NCBI GenBank assembly: GCA_963697565.1
Contig: CAVOOM010000004.1
Span: 1 to 64,000, forward strand
Reading direction: 5' to 3'
Length of the DNA: 64,000 nt
DNA from: CAWFSE01 sp963697565
GTDB taxonomy: Bacteria > Actinomycetota > Actinomycetes > CAVWCF01
Shown here: piece after piece, positions 49,393 through 61,926 of the stretch
Position numbering within the stretch: the stretch's first letter is position 1
Layout: each line of letters opens with the position of its first letter
The notes under the pieces: generated by a model
The model's database searches: none
Seen by the model: only the letters and a program-made list of their open reading frames with translations
What the model was told of the DNA's origin: nothing
Program-made: the position numbers and the translations under genes

Positions 49393-50239
49393 TCAGCGCG
49401 GGGCGACGACGACGGCGAGCATGCCGGGGCCGACATGGGCCCCGACGACGGCGCCCACCTCGCCCACCACGATCTCGCCGGCCTCGGGCAGCCGCTCGCG
49501 CAGCCGCGCCGCCAGCACCCGCGCACGCGCCTCGTTGGCCAGGTGGTGGACGGCCAGGTCGGCCACCTGCCCGGTCGCCCGCTCGACGGCGATCTCCTCC
49601 AGCCGGGCGATCGCCTTGGACGTGGTGCGGACCTTCTCGAGCGGCGCGATCCGCCCGTCGACGAGGTGGAGCAGCGGCTTGACCGCGAGCGCCGACCCCA
49701 GCAGCTTGGCGGCCGGGCCGATCCGCCCGCCGCGGCGGAGGTACTCGAGGGTGTCGACGTAGAAGTAGATGCTGGCCGCGGCGCGCCCGCGCCTCGGCCA
49801 GCGCGGCGCACTCCTCCAGCGGCAGGCCCCGCTCAGATGAGCGCGCCGCCGTGTCCGCGGCGAAGCCCAGCGCCATCCCGATGCCCCGGCTGTCGACGAC
49901 CTCGACGGGGATCGGGGACTCCTTGGCCGCGAGCCTGGCTGCCTCGTACGTGCCCGACATGTCGGCGGACAGATGGATGGACACGATGCCCTCGGCGCCG
50001 GCCTCGGCCTCCGCGAGGTAGACGTCCAGGAAGGCCTGCGGTGACGGGCGCGACGTGGTGACCGGCACCCACTGGCGAAGCGCCTCGGCCACCTGGTCGC
50101 CCGTCACGTCGACGCCCTCGCTGTGCTCCACGCCGCCGAGCACGACGTGGACCGGCACCACGCGGATGCCCCGATCGGCGGCCCGGCCCGGGGGCAGGTA
50201 CGCCGTGGAGTCCGTGACGACGGCGATCGATCCAGGCAT
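49393..50239 (-). CDS. degV: DegV fatty-acid-binding protein, one frame break
   Basis: About 282 residues. MPGSIAVVTDSTAYLPPG and SIHLSADMSGTYEAARLAA give the N-terminal domain; an extra base near 49790 moves to the frame with SIYFYVDTLEYLRRGGRIGP and AVKPLLHLVDGRI. DegV (FakB-like) proteins bind a fatty acid for phosphorylation. Next to plsY, which uses acyl-phosphate, this is coherent. Confidence 0.9.
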
Positions 50240-50263
50240 GCGCCGAAGGTTAGCGGTCCCCCG

Positions 50264-52772
<2,509 letters not shown>

Positions 52773-52806
52773 CGTCCTTCTCTTCTCCGGTTCGGGCCCA
52801 GGCATG

Positions 52807-52832
52807 AAAAAGCCCCTCGCTCAGGAGGGGTC
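52807..52832 (-). terminator. leader terminator before leuS
   Basis: On the minus strand CCCCTC (52830-52825) and GAGGGG (52818-52813) form a stem with a 6-nt loop, followed by C and five T (52811-52807). This is a classic intrinsic terminator between the leader peptide and leuS, about 35 bases before the start codon. A competing stem GCCGCGC/GCGCGGC overlaps the leader peptide end. Confidence 0.75.
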
Positions 52833-52855
52833 GCCGCGCCGACAGGGGTGCTGGG

Positions 52856-52891
52856 TCAGCGCGGCCGGCTAAGGAGCAACGTGCGGGCCAC
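52856..52891 (-). CDS. leuS leader peptide (11 aa, three Leu codons)
   Basis: GTG at 52891 opens VARTLLLSRPR with TTG CTC CTT in a row and stops at 52856. A TACCCT -10-like hexamer lies six bases before the GTG, so it may be leaderless, as with the leuA leader. Position before a terminator suggests attenuation by leucyl-tRNA supply. Confidence 0.7.
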   Translation of the reverse strand: MARTLLLSRPR

Positions 52892-52909
52892 GGGGCGAGG
52901 GTACCCCAG

Positions 52910-53648
52910 TCAGCCGGCCCACCCCTGGTCTCGCAGGGCGGCTGCCAGGGCCTCCCCCACCCCCCGATGGGCGCCCCACGACCAGTGCATGCCGTCGGGA
53001 TTGCCCTCGCCGGAGTCGATCCCCGGCTGCACGATCGGGTCGATGTCGACGAAGCCGACCCCCTCACGTTGCGCCCAGCGCCGCCCGGCCGCCACCGCGG
53101 GCCCATGGTGGCGCTGCGAGGGGTACGCGCCCGCGGCGTGCGGCGAAGGCCCGAGCAGCGCGATCGGGATGCCCGGCCGGTAGTGCCGGACCCCCTGGAC
53201 GATCCGGCTCAGGTACTGGTCGGTCGCGGCCTGGGGCAGTTGGCGCACCCGGCCCCCGGTCGCGCGGATCACGTGCGGGCTGGCCACCTGGTACGCCCGG
53301 CGGACCTGCCGCCGAAGGGCGCCCGGCCGGACGTACGCGATGCCCTCACGGAGGTACGTGGGCAGGGCGGCCGGGAGGTGGTCCATCTGCCCGACGCCCA
53401 ACACGAGCGCGTCGGCCCGCGGGATGCAGTACGACCACACGCGGGGGTCCTTGGTGGCCGCCCACCAGGCGTCGCGGGCCGTCCAGCCGAGCCGCGCGAC
53501 GACATCGGCCTCCACGTCGTCGCCCAATGCGCGCGGCCATCACGTTCGGGTAGAGCCGCGGGTCGTCCAACAGCTCCGGCTGCTCGGGCCCGTGGAAGGT
53601 CAGCGAGTCGCCGAAGACGAGCACGAACCGCTGCGGCACTCGGCTCAC
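52910..53648 (-). CDS. SGNH/GDSL hydrolase, one frame break
   Basis: About 246 residues. The N-terminal frame has VLVFGDSLTFHGPEQPELL with the catalytic serine; an extra base near 53528 (GCATTGGG) moves to the frame with IALLGPSPHAAGAYPS and the Asp-His pair in PDGMHWSWGAHRGVG. These enzymes hydrolyse esters or thioesters; no signal peptide is seen. The GTG at 53648 overlaps the PhoD-like gene stop, making it the last gene of the operon. Confidence 0.82.
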
Positions 53649-55925
53649 CCGACCGGCCGGGTGAAGGTCTGCTCGACCAGGGTGCGGCCGTCCCAGGTGC
53701 GCCCCCGCAGGGTGACGGCGAGGGTGGGGCCGCCGTCGTCTTCGACGGCGACTTCTCCGTACTGCCCGCCGCCCGGGAAGGCGCCAGCCCGAGTACGGTC
53801 CGCCCTTCTGGCTGCCCGGCCGATCGAGGGCCGCCGCCTGCAGCACCGGGAAGCCGCCGGCCTGAGCCGTCGAGTAGTCCGAGTGCGTGCCGTCATCCAA
53901 CGCCACCATGTGGGCATCTCCGGCCACGAGCACGAGCCGATTCTGCATCCCCGCGGCCGCGATGAGGTCGGCCGTCCGGCGCCGGGCGTCGGCGTAGCCT
54001 GACCAGGCGTCATCGGAAGGCTCGGCCGGGCCGATCCACGGGATGCCGCCCGTCCACACGACCACCTGCCCCGCCTCACGTGCGGCGGCGAGCTCGGCGG
54101 CGAACCACTCCTCCTGCTCCGCCCCCATCACCTGCTGGGCCCGCCCGGTCGCGGACCCCTTCGGCGTCCGCTGCGAGCGCGTGTCGGTCATCACCACGCG
54201 CACCCGACCCGCGACGAATGACTGCCCGATCGCTCCGGTCGGCTGATCCGATACGAGCGGGTGGTGGGGTACCCAGTCGCGGTAGACCGAGCCGGCCGCC
54301 GCGCGGCTCGGCGAGGTCGCATCGCTGTCGTTCGCGCCGAAGTCGTGGTCGTCCCAGACGTACGCGATCGACGTCGACCGATACAAGGCCGCCTGGCCGG
54401 GCGCCGTGAGCAGCTGCTGGTACGCCTCCCGGAATCTGCCCGCATCGTTCACCCGAATGTTGGCGTAGTTGAGGTCGCCGATCTGCAAGTACGCGAGCGG
54501 AGCGTCCTCGCGGATCGCGTCGAACACCGCGGCGTTCGAGCCGGAGCGAGCGCACGCGGCGGCGGCCAGGGTGAAGCTCGCCGGGCCCTCGGGCATGGTC
54601 TGGAAGCTGCCCGTGCGGACGCGGTCGAGCACCCCGCCGACCTCGACGGCCCAGTGGTAGCGGGTGCCCGGGCGTAGGCCGTCCACGCCGAGACGCGCCA
54701 CCCGCTGCCCCGCCGCGGTGGCCGCGACGGGCGTTGACCAGGTCGGGGCGGCCAGGCTCGGGTCGGTGGAGACCGCGAGCCGGACCGGGATCGCTGCTCC
54801 CTCGTCGTCGCCGCGCACCTGGGCCACCACGGTGGTGGACCGGGCGGTGGTGCCGCCCGTCCAGGCCCAGACCACCGGGGAGTCCGGGAGCGAGTCCGCG
54901 ACCGACTCAGGGTGGGTCGGGCCGAAGAAGTACAGGTAGATCCGATCCGACCCGGTCCACACGCCGACCAGGAGCAGGGAGGTGAGGGCGGCCACCCGGA
55001 CCAGGTGGTGGATCCGGTGGTCGCGCTGCCAGGCCAGCCAGTGCAGGAACGCAGGGAGGGCGAAGACCGCGGCCACCAGCAGCGCCACCGGGGCGGGGTA
55101 CTGGATCGAGGACAGCAGCGCCAGCAGGGCCGCGGCCACCGCCAGCGCGACGGCGCCGCCGAGCTCCCATCGGTAGACGGCGACCGCCGACAGCGCCACG
55201 AGGACGGCCAGGGCGATCCAGGCCGGGGTCGCGATCGCGGCGTCCAACTCTTCCGGGGTCGCCGGGATTGCCCCGCGCACCGTCAGCCAGCCGAGGACCA
55301 CGACCGCCACCACGGTCCACCCGCTCGCCAGCAAGCGGGCGCCGAGCGCGACCCGGTCGGTGACGTGGTGCGGTCCCAGCGGGCGGACCGGGGCCGGTCG
55401 GTGTTTCCGCCGGGTGTGGCCGGGGTGGGCGATCACGACCGCCTGCACCGACGGCCGGTCGGGGACGCGGCCGAGCGGGGTGCGGGCCAGGACGGGCCGG
55501 ATCCAGTCGGGGGCGCGGTCCCATCGGGCGGCCAGGGTCAGCGCGGCCACTCCCAGGAACCCGAAGACCGCGGCGAAGGCGAGGAAGGCCAGCCACAGCC
55601 AGGAGACGTTCTCGGCCCAGAAGGTCCAGCCGATGAAGTTCCCGAAGGAGCCGAGCACGAGGTAGCCGCTGAGCGCGCACAGGGCGATGCCCCAGGCCCG
55701 ATAGGCGCTCCTGCCCCGCCGACCCTCGAGGTCCTCCCCCACCGACCCAGCCGGGCCCAGTCGTCCCGCGGCCCAGAGCGCCGAGGCCCGCCCGTCTACC
55801 CCGCACCGACGGCTCATCCAGCCCGGGCCTCGGGCCCGGTGGTAGGCGTCGCGGAGCAGCGTGGCCAGCGTGAACAGCAGGCCCAGGCCGAGGACGGTGG
55901 GGACGATGACCGCCAGATCGGCCAT
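53645..55925 (-). CDS. polytopic membrane protein with C-terminal PhoD-type phosphoesterase, one frame break
   Basis: About 760 residues. Some eight hydrophobic helices lie within the first 360 residues, e.g. VIVPTVLGLGLLFTLATLL and GIALCALSGYLVLGSFGNF. A fibronectin-like stretch (ARLGVDGLRPGTRYHWAVEV) leads to the phosphoesterase: LAYLQIGDLNYANI, AYVWDDHDFGANDSD, VVWTGGIPW and VLVAGDAHMVAL. These are PhoD metal ligands. The break lies near 53790 (TCGGGCT). The ATG overlaps the upstream stop. Membrane anchoring of PhoD by so many helices is unusual; substrate unknown, presumably extracytoplasmic phosphodiesters. Confidence 0.82.
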
Positions 55926-58489
55926 CACGGCACCTCGGGCGCCGCGACGGCCACGGTGCCGGCGTCCCCGTCCACGGTGACCACGGCGGCAGTCTTGGAC
56001 AGCCGCGCCACCACACCCGGCACGTTGACGACAGCGGGGATTCCCAGCTCGCGCGCCACGATGGCGGCGTGCGAGAGCGGCCCGCCCTCCTCGACGACGA
56101 CCGCCGCCGCAACCATGAGCAGCGGGGACCAGGAGGCGTCGGTCGTACGGGCCACCAGCACCTCCCCGCGGACCAAGCCGCTCTCGTCGCTCGATCCCAG
56201 CACGCGCGCTGGCCCGGTGATCCGCCCCGGTGAGGCACCCCAGCCGCTGAGGACTTGGCCCGGGAGCGCGGGCCCGCTGACGGCCGGCGGAGGCTCGCCC
56301 GACCACTCCGCCGGGAGCGGACCGGCCTCCTCGCAGCGCGCCAGCCACCGGCGGCGGCGGGCTAGTTCGGCCTGGGTGGGTGTCGGCCGCGGGTCGCAGG
56401 CTGCGCCAGCCGAGGCGGCCAGCGCGCCTTGCAGCTCGCGCTCCCCCAGCAGTTCCACGTCCTCGGCCTGCTCGAGCCGACCTTGTTCGGCCAGGCGGCG
56501 GCCCAACTCGAGATGCACCCGGCGCAGCACCCCGCCCAGGGCGAGAACCCCGGCCTTGGCCCGCTCCCGGCGCTCCAGCAGGTCGGCCGCGTCCTCGGCC
56601 TGCCGGCGGATCAGCGGACGGCGCAGATCGGCGACCTGGAGGGTGAGCAGCCGGGTCTGCCGCCACTCGGGGTTGGCGGCCAGTCCGTCCAGCAGGTCAT
56701 CGAGCGCAGTCGCCTGCCCCGGGTCCGGGCGGCTCGGCAGCCGGCCGGCGCCGACCTGCGCAGCCAGCGCGCGCAGCGGCGGCCACAGCAGCGCCGGGCG
56801 CTCATCCCAGGTGGGACCGCCAACCACGGCGGCCGAGCCGGCACCCCTGATCGCCGCCTCGATTCGGTCGATCAGGGCGGGCCCTCCCGCCACCTCCGCC
56901 AGCGAAGCGCGGGCCGACCCCCAGCCGTCGGCGGCGACCAGCGCGGCCACCGCATCGGCGGGAGCCTTCCGCAGGGCCTCGGCGAGCGCCTGCTGCGGCC
57001 AGCCGGCAACCGTCCCTCCGGGCCGCGCGGTCACGCGGGCCGCCCACGACCGGGCCTCCGCGTCCTCCAGGTGGTGGGTGAGGGTCTGCTCGAGCCGCGA
57101 GTAGGCCGCGAGCGCCTCTGCCGCCACAGCGACCTCCGCGGCCATCGCCCGTCCGGTCAGGTCGATCACCCGCCGGCGGAACGCCAGCAGGGCCGGGTCC
57201 GGGAGGGAGGCCAGCTCTGGGGCCAGGCTGAGCAACTCCTGGGCGGCGACCGTCGACGTGCCGGCCTCCCACAGAGCGCGCCTGCGAGCCACCAACCCGG
57301 CGCCGGCCACCCCGAGGGAGGCCAGGCGCCCCACCCGCCGCTGCGCATTGGCGCTGAGTCGGTCGACCAGGCCTGCGTCCAGGGCCGCCCGTCCGCGCAC
57401 CCGTCCGAGCAGGTACCGGCCGGCCAGCGCATCCACCGGGAGCACCCCGTGCCGGTCCTCCTGCTGCCGGACCGCCTCCTCCAGCAGCAGGTGCACCACC
57501 TCCCACCGCAGCGGGGGCAGCACGCCCGGCACCATCTCGGCGATGCCGCTCGTCGTCCATCGCCGATCCTCGGCCCTCGCGGTGTCGAAGCCGTCCCCGG
57601 CGCCTGAGCCGCCGGTCGCCGGGCGGGCCTGCAGCACCCACAAGCCGGCCGCATCCCGGGCCCACTCCACGTCTTGCGGCTCGCCGAAGGCGGACTCGAT
57701 CCGCAGGGCCAGCTCGGCCACCTCGGCGGCCAAGGGATCGACCTCTGGCTCGGCGCGCATGCCCGTCGCCCGGCGGGGGACCAGGTGCACCGTTGGGGTC
57801 ACCTCCCCGCTCACCAGGCCCTCGCCGAGACCGGGGACGGTCTCAACCCGAACCAAGCCCGTCGCGCCTGCCGGGTCCACCGTGAACGCCACCCCGGCGC
57901 TCTCGGCCGGCACCTGCCGCATGACCAAGACCGCCATCGCCAGGCCCTGCTCGTCGATCCCGTGGAACCGTCGGTAGGCGCGGGCCTCCGGGTACCACAG
58001 CGAGGCCCAGACCAAGCGGATGGCCCGCTCCAGGGCCGCGCCGTCGGGCACCCCCAGGTAGGAGCGGTACTGGCCGGCGAAGGACGCGCCGGGCAGGTCC
58101 TCGGCGGTCGCCGACGACCTGGCGACCAGCAGCCCGCCGGGGTCGCGGAGCGAGGAGGCGGCTGCGATCGCGGTGGCCACGGCGTCGGGGAGCGGGACTC
58201 CCAGGAACGCGGCATCGGCGGAGTCCCGCGCCTGCTGGTGGCCCCCCTGCGCCGGGATCGGCCCGGAGGCCACCTCGGCCAGGAACCCCGTCAGGCCGGG
58301 CTCGGCGGCCACCAGCCGGTACGCGGCGGTCGTGAGCGCCAGGCAGGAGGGGACGGCGAATCCTGCGGCGATGAGCCGGTCGAGCCACTCCCCCTTGCCC
58401 CCGACCAGGGAGGCCGGGGCGCCAGCACCGGTCAACTCCAGCAGGGTGGGCTGCTCGCTCGACGGGCCCCGTCCCGTCGAGCCGGTCAC
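55925..58489 (-). CDS. PEP-utilising enzyme of rifampin-phosphotransferase architecture
   Basis: The 854-residue protein has the PPDK/PEP-synthase ATP-grasp (SLVGGKGEWLDRLIAAGF, LLVARSSATAEDLPGASFAG, EPQDVEWARDAAGLWVLQA), a long helical middle region (about 320-740) and a C-terminal swivelling domain with the phosphohistidine motif GGPLSHAAIVARELGIPAVV (H807). There is no PEP/pyruvate barrel, so it is not a PEP synthase; the order matches rifampin phosphotransferases, which use ATP to phosphorylate a small molecule bound by the middle domain. The true substrate is unknown. GTG at 58489 overlaps the upstream stop. Confidence 0.85.
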   Translation of the reverse strand: MTGSTGRGPSSEQPTLLELTGAGAPASLVGGKGEWLDRLIAAGFAVPSCLALTTAAYRLVAAEPGLTGFLAEVASGPIPAQGGHQQARDSADAAFLGVPLPDAVATAIAAASSLRDPGGLLVARSSATAEDLPGASFAGQYRSYLGVPDGAALERAIRLVWASLWYPEARAYRRFHGIDEQGLAMAVLVMRQVPAESAGVAFTVDPAGATGLVRVETVPGLGEGLVSGEVTPTVHLVPRRATGMRAEPEVDPLAAEVAELALRIESAFGEPQDVEWARDAAGLWVLQARPATGGSGAGDGFDTARAEDRRWTTSGIAEMVPGVLPPLRWEVVHLLLEEAVRQQEDRHGVLPVDALAGRYLLGRVRGRAALDAGLVDRLSANAQRRVGRLASLGVAGAGLVARRRALWEAGTSTVAAQELLSLAPELASLPDPALLAFRRRVIDLTGRAMAAEVAVAAEALAAYSRLEQTLTHHLEDAEARSWAARVTARPGGTVAGWPQQALAEALRKAPADAVAALVAADGWGSARASLAEVAGGPALIDRIEAAIRGAGSAAVVGGPTWDERPALLWPPLRALAAQVGAGRLPSRPDPGQATALDDLLDGLAANPEWRQTRLLTLQVADLRRPLIRRQAEDAADLLERRERAKAGVLALGGVLRRVHLELGRRLAEQGRLEQAEDVELLGERELQGALAASAGAACDPRPTPTQAELARRRRWLARCEEAGPLPAEWSGEPPPAVSGPALPGQVLSGWGASPGRITGPARVLGSSDESGLVRGEVLVARTTDASWSPLLMVAAAVVVEEGGPLSHAAIVARELGIPAVVNVPGVVARLSKTAAVVTVDGDAGTVAVAAPEVP

Positions 58490-58797
58490 GGCCGGGTCGC
58501 CTCGTCCGGTTCGGCCAGCGCACCCAGGTACGTGGCGACGGCGCGATCGGTCACCTGGTCGAGCGGCTCCCCCGTCCGCAGGGAGCGGTCGGCCAGCGCG
58601 GCGGCCAGGTCGGCTCGCAGGGTGGTGACCCGCCGACGCCCCCAGGTGCGCAGCAGCAGCACTGACGCCAGCGCAGCGACGACGCCGAAGAGCCCGACGA
58701 GCTCCCACTCCCGGCCGATCCCGGCGTCCAGCGCGCCCACGGCGGCCACGACGAGCACCGCCACCAAGAGCACCCGGGTGATGCCCGTCGGCGTCAT
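58486..58797 (-). CDS. small membrane protein with RHH-like cytoplasmic tail
   Basis: The 103-residue protein has two helices (about 8-24 and 33-50) and a tail VTTLRADLAAALADRSLRTGEPLDQVTDRAVATYLGAL whose pattern resembles a ribbon-helix-helix; quoted here only as positions 57-94 of interest. It starts the four-gene operon from ATG 58797. Function unknown; it could be a membrane-tethered regulator. Confidence 0.65.
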   Translation of the reverse strand: MTPTGITRVLLVAVLVVAAVGALDAGIGREWELVGLFGVVAALASVLLLRTWGRRRVTTLRADLAAALADRSLRTGEPLDQVTDRAVATYLGALAEPDEATRP

Positions 58798-59024
58798 GCC
58801 TCCATTGTGGATCAGCCTGACCCAGCCCGGGCGAGGAATAGCCGCCCCGCCGGGGTGGGTGCGTTCAGCCGACCTCTGCGGTCACGCCGCGGTGGGCGTT
58901 GCGGCCCACCGCCAGCCTGGTCTCGCCAAGGTGGCGCTTGGCGATCCGCAGCGCGAGGTCGCCGGCGTCGGAGCCCGATCGGGTAGTGGGGCCTGCGCCT
59001 GTTCACCTCTGGCAGGGTGAGGGC

Positions 59025-61926
59025 GTGACCCGGTGGCTGTACTCGCTGGCGCGCCGCTGCGCGAGTCGCGGCTGGCTCGTCATCGGCCTGTGGCTGGTGG
59101 TGGCCTTCGCCGTCATCGGCCTCAACCGGGCTGTGGGCGGAGCGGTCGCCCAGACGTACCTGCTCCCCGGCACCGACAGCGCCGTCGCGCAGGACCTGCT
59201 CAACCGCGCCTTTCCGGGCTCGGCGGCCGAGTCGGTGCCCGTCGTCCTGCACGATCCCGAAGCCGACCTCGCCGAGGGGGCGGGGGCCGACTCGGTGGCC
59301 GCGGTGGCAGGAGCACTGGAGCAGGTCGAGGCGGTGACGGCGGTGGTGAGCCCGGCTGACAACCCCGCACTCGTCTCCGAGGACGGCCACACGGCGCTGC
59401 TGCAGGTCACGGTCACCGAGCGCTCCGCGGGCGAGCCGGCCGTCGGGCAAGAGCTGCTCGACAGGGCCCGGGAGGCGGCGGCGCCGGGGGTGCAGGTCGA
59501 GCTGGGCGGCTTCCTCGGTCGGCAAGTGTCGCGCCCCGACACCAGGAGGTCGGAGGCCCTCGGCCTGTTCGCCGCGATCCTCGTGCTCTTCGCGACATTG
59601 CGCCGGTTCCCGGCGGTCGTCATCCCTCTCGCCAACGCCGTCCTGTCGGTGGGGATCGGCCTGGCCCTGATCGGCCTGCTCGGCAACCTCGTCTTCATCC
59701 CCGAGGTCGCCCCCACCCTGGGCACGATGCTGGGCCTCGGCGTCGGCATCGACTACGCGCTCTTCCTGGTCGTGCGGCATCGCACCCTGCTGCGTCAGGG
59801 CTATCCGGTCGACGACGCCGTGGGGCGCACAGCCGGCACGGCGGGCGCCGGCATCATCTTCGCGGGCGGCACCCTGATCGCGGCCGTGTGCGGACTCGCG
59901 CTCACCGGGCTGGCCTTCCTGTCCTGGCTCGGGATCGCGGCCGCTCTTGTGGTCGGGGTGGCCGTCATCGCCTCGTTCACGCTGGTGCCGGCCCTGCTCG
60001 GGGTCACCGGCAGGCGGGTCCTGCCCAAGGGCATGCGCGAGCAGGTGGGCGACACCGACGAGACGCTCGACCGAAGCCGCTGGGCCGCTCTCGCGCAGGC
60101 GGTCACGGGCAAGCCGTGGCGGTACGCCATCGGGTCGACCCTGATCCTGCTGGTGCTGGCGGCCCCGGCGATCACCCTCACCCTGGGGCACACCGATGCG
60201 AGCACGTTGCCGCCGGAGACCACCGCCCGCAAGGCCGACGACCTGATGCGAGCCGGATTCGGGGCGGGTTCGACCGTCGCCCCTGGCCGTGGTGAGCCAG
60301 CTCTGGGCGATCGCGGGAGGCCCCGACACGGATGACCCCGCCTTGGTAGACCCGGCCGAGGGAGACCCGCGCGCCAAGGACGTGCGCCTCGTCGGCCTCG
60401 CGGCGGCGCTTGCCGGCACCCCTGGTGTGGTCGCCGTGGACCCCACGGTCGTCGAGCACCGACGGAGGCGTTGCGATCATCCGCGTCATCCCGGAATGGG
60501 GGTCTGCAGACCCGCGTACGGAGGAGCTGGTGACGCGCCTGCGCGCAGAGGTGCTGCCGACGACGACGGGCGACCTCGAGATGTCCTCGCACGTCGGCGG
60601 CGTCACGGCCGCCACCACAGACCTGTCGGAGCTGATCGCCCAACGCACCCCGTGGTTCGTCTTCGGCGTCGTCTCGCTGTCCTTCCTGCTGCTCATGCTC
60701 GCGTACCGCTCGCTGCTCATCCCGCTCAAGGCCGCGCTGATGAACCTGCTCTCGATCGCGGCGGCCTACGGCGTGGTGACGATGGTGTTCCAGTGGGGCT
60801 GGGGCGCCCAGCTCATCGGCCTGGATGGGCCGGTGCCCATCGAGTCGTACGTCCCGATGATGATGTTCGCCGTCCTGTTCGGCCTCTCGATGGACTACGA
60901 GGTGTTCCTGCTGACCGCGTTCCGCGAGCACTGGGAGCGCAGCGGCGATATGACCACGGCAGTGCGGCGGGGTCTGGCCGACACCGGCCGCGTGGTCACC
61001 GCGGCGGCCCTCATCATGGTGGTCGTCTTCGCCAGCTTCGTGCTGTCGACCGACCCGATCGTGAAGATGTTCGGCATCGGGCTCGCGACCGCAGTGGCCA
61101 TTGACGCGACCATCGTGCGCTGCCTGCTGGTGCCGGCGATCCTCGTGCTGGCGCAACGGGGCACCTGGTGGCTGCCGCGATGGCTCGACGACCTGCTCCC
61201 CCAGCTGCACGTTGAAGGCGATCCGCAGGCCCTCGACGCGGCCGCCATGGCCGCGCCAGTGGCTCGGCCCGGCCGGCGACCGCTCGCGCGCCACCGGCCC
61301 CTGGCGGTGCTTTCCGCGGTGCTTGGGGTGGGCCTGGCCTGGGCAACCGTCTCGCGGCTGCCCATCCTGCCTCCCGGGAGCGGGGCCACCGTGGCGGCCG
61401 CGTCGGTCCTCGGCGGCGTGCTGGCACTTCTCCCGCCGTCGCTCGGCGGTGCACGGTCCAGCGCGTGGACGCGCCTGCTCGGCTACGTGGGCGGCGCCGT
61501 CGTCACCACGCTGGCGCTCGCGACGATCCGCGCCGTGGTCCCGCCGGTGGGCCCGCCGCCCGGCGCCGTCGTGGCCGCGACTTTGATCGTGGTGGCCCTG
61601 GCCACCGTTCTGGTTGTGCGCCGCGCGGCCGCGCTGTCGATGATCCTCGGGACCCTGGCGGTCGCTGTGGCCGCGCTCTCGATGCCGCTGGCCCAGGGGG
61701 AGTCGGCGCTGCCGCTGATCGCCGCCGTCCTGCTGCCGGCGGTCCTGGCCGTGGTGGTCGCCGAGGCCGCCGGCAGCGTCCTGGGCTCCAGGCGGCCCGA
61801 CGTCGACTCCGGCCCGGCCGCCAACCCCGACGCGGCGCCGCCGACGGCGGACGGCTCGGAGCCGTACCTCACCTCGTTCGACGCCCTGATGGGCGGCCCC
61901 GAGCACCCGCCGGGAGCGCCTCATGA
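59025..61926 (+). CDS. MMPL-family RND transporter, several frame breaks
   Basis: About 967 residues. The first half has an N-terminal helix (GWLVIGLWLVVAFAVIGL), a periplasmic loop and helices with GLGVGIDYALFLVVRHR; the second half has FGLSMDYEVFLLTAFREHW and further helices. The GxxxDY and SMDYE motifs mark the proton-relay helices of MMPL. Breaks lie near 60280 and 60460 and probably near 61900. The C-terminal 240 residues add several extra helices (LGYVGGAVVTTLALATIRAV). GTG at 59025 with a GGTGAGG site. It likely exports a lipid or peptide; ATGA coupling to the next gene. Confidence 0.85.

Noticed and set aside
58860..58990. Minus-strand C-terminal-like stretch LALRIAKRHLGETRLAVGRN before the MMPL gene
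   Set aside because: Reads like a protein end but has no start, no ribosome site and overlaps the MMPL promoter; I could not support a gene.
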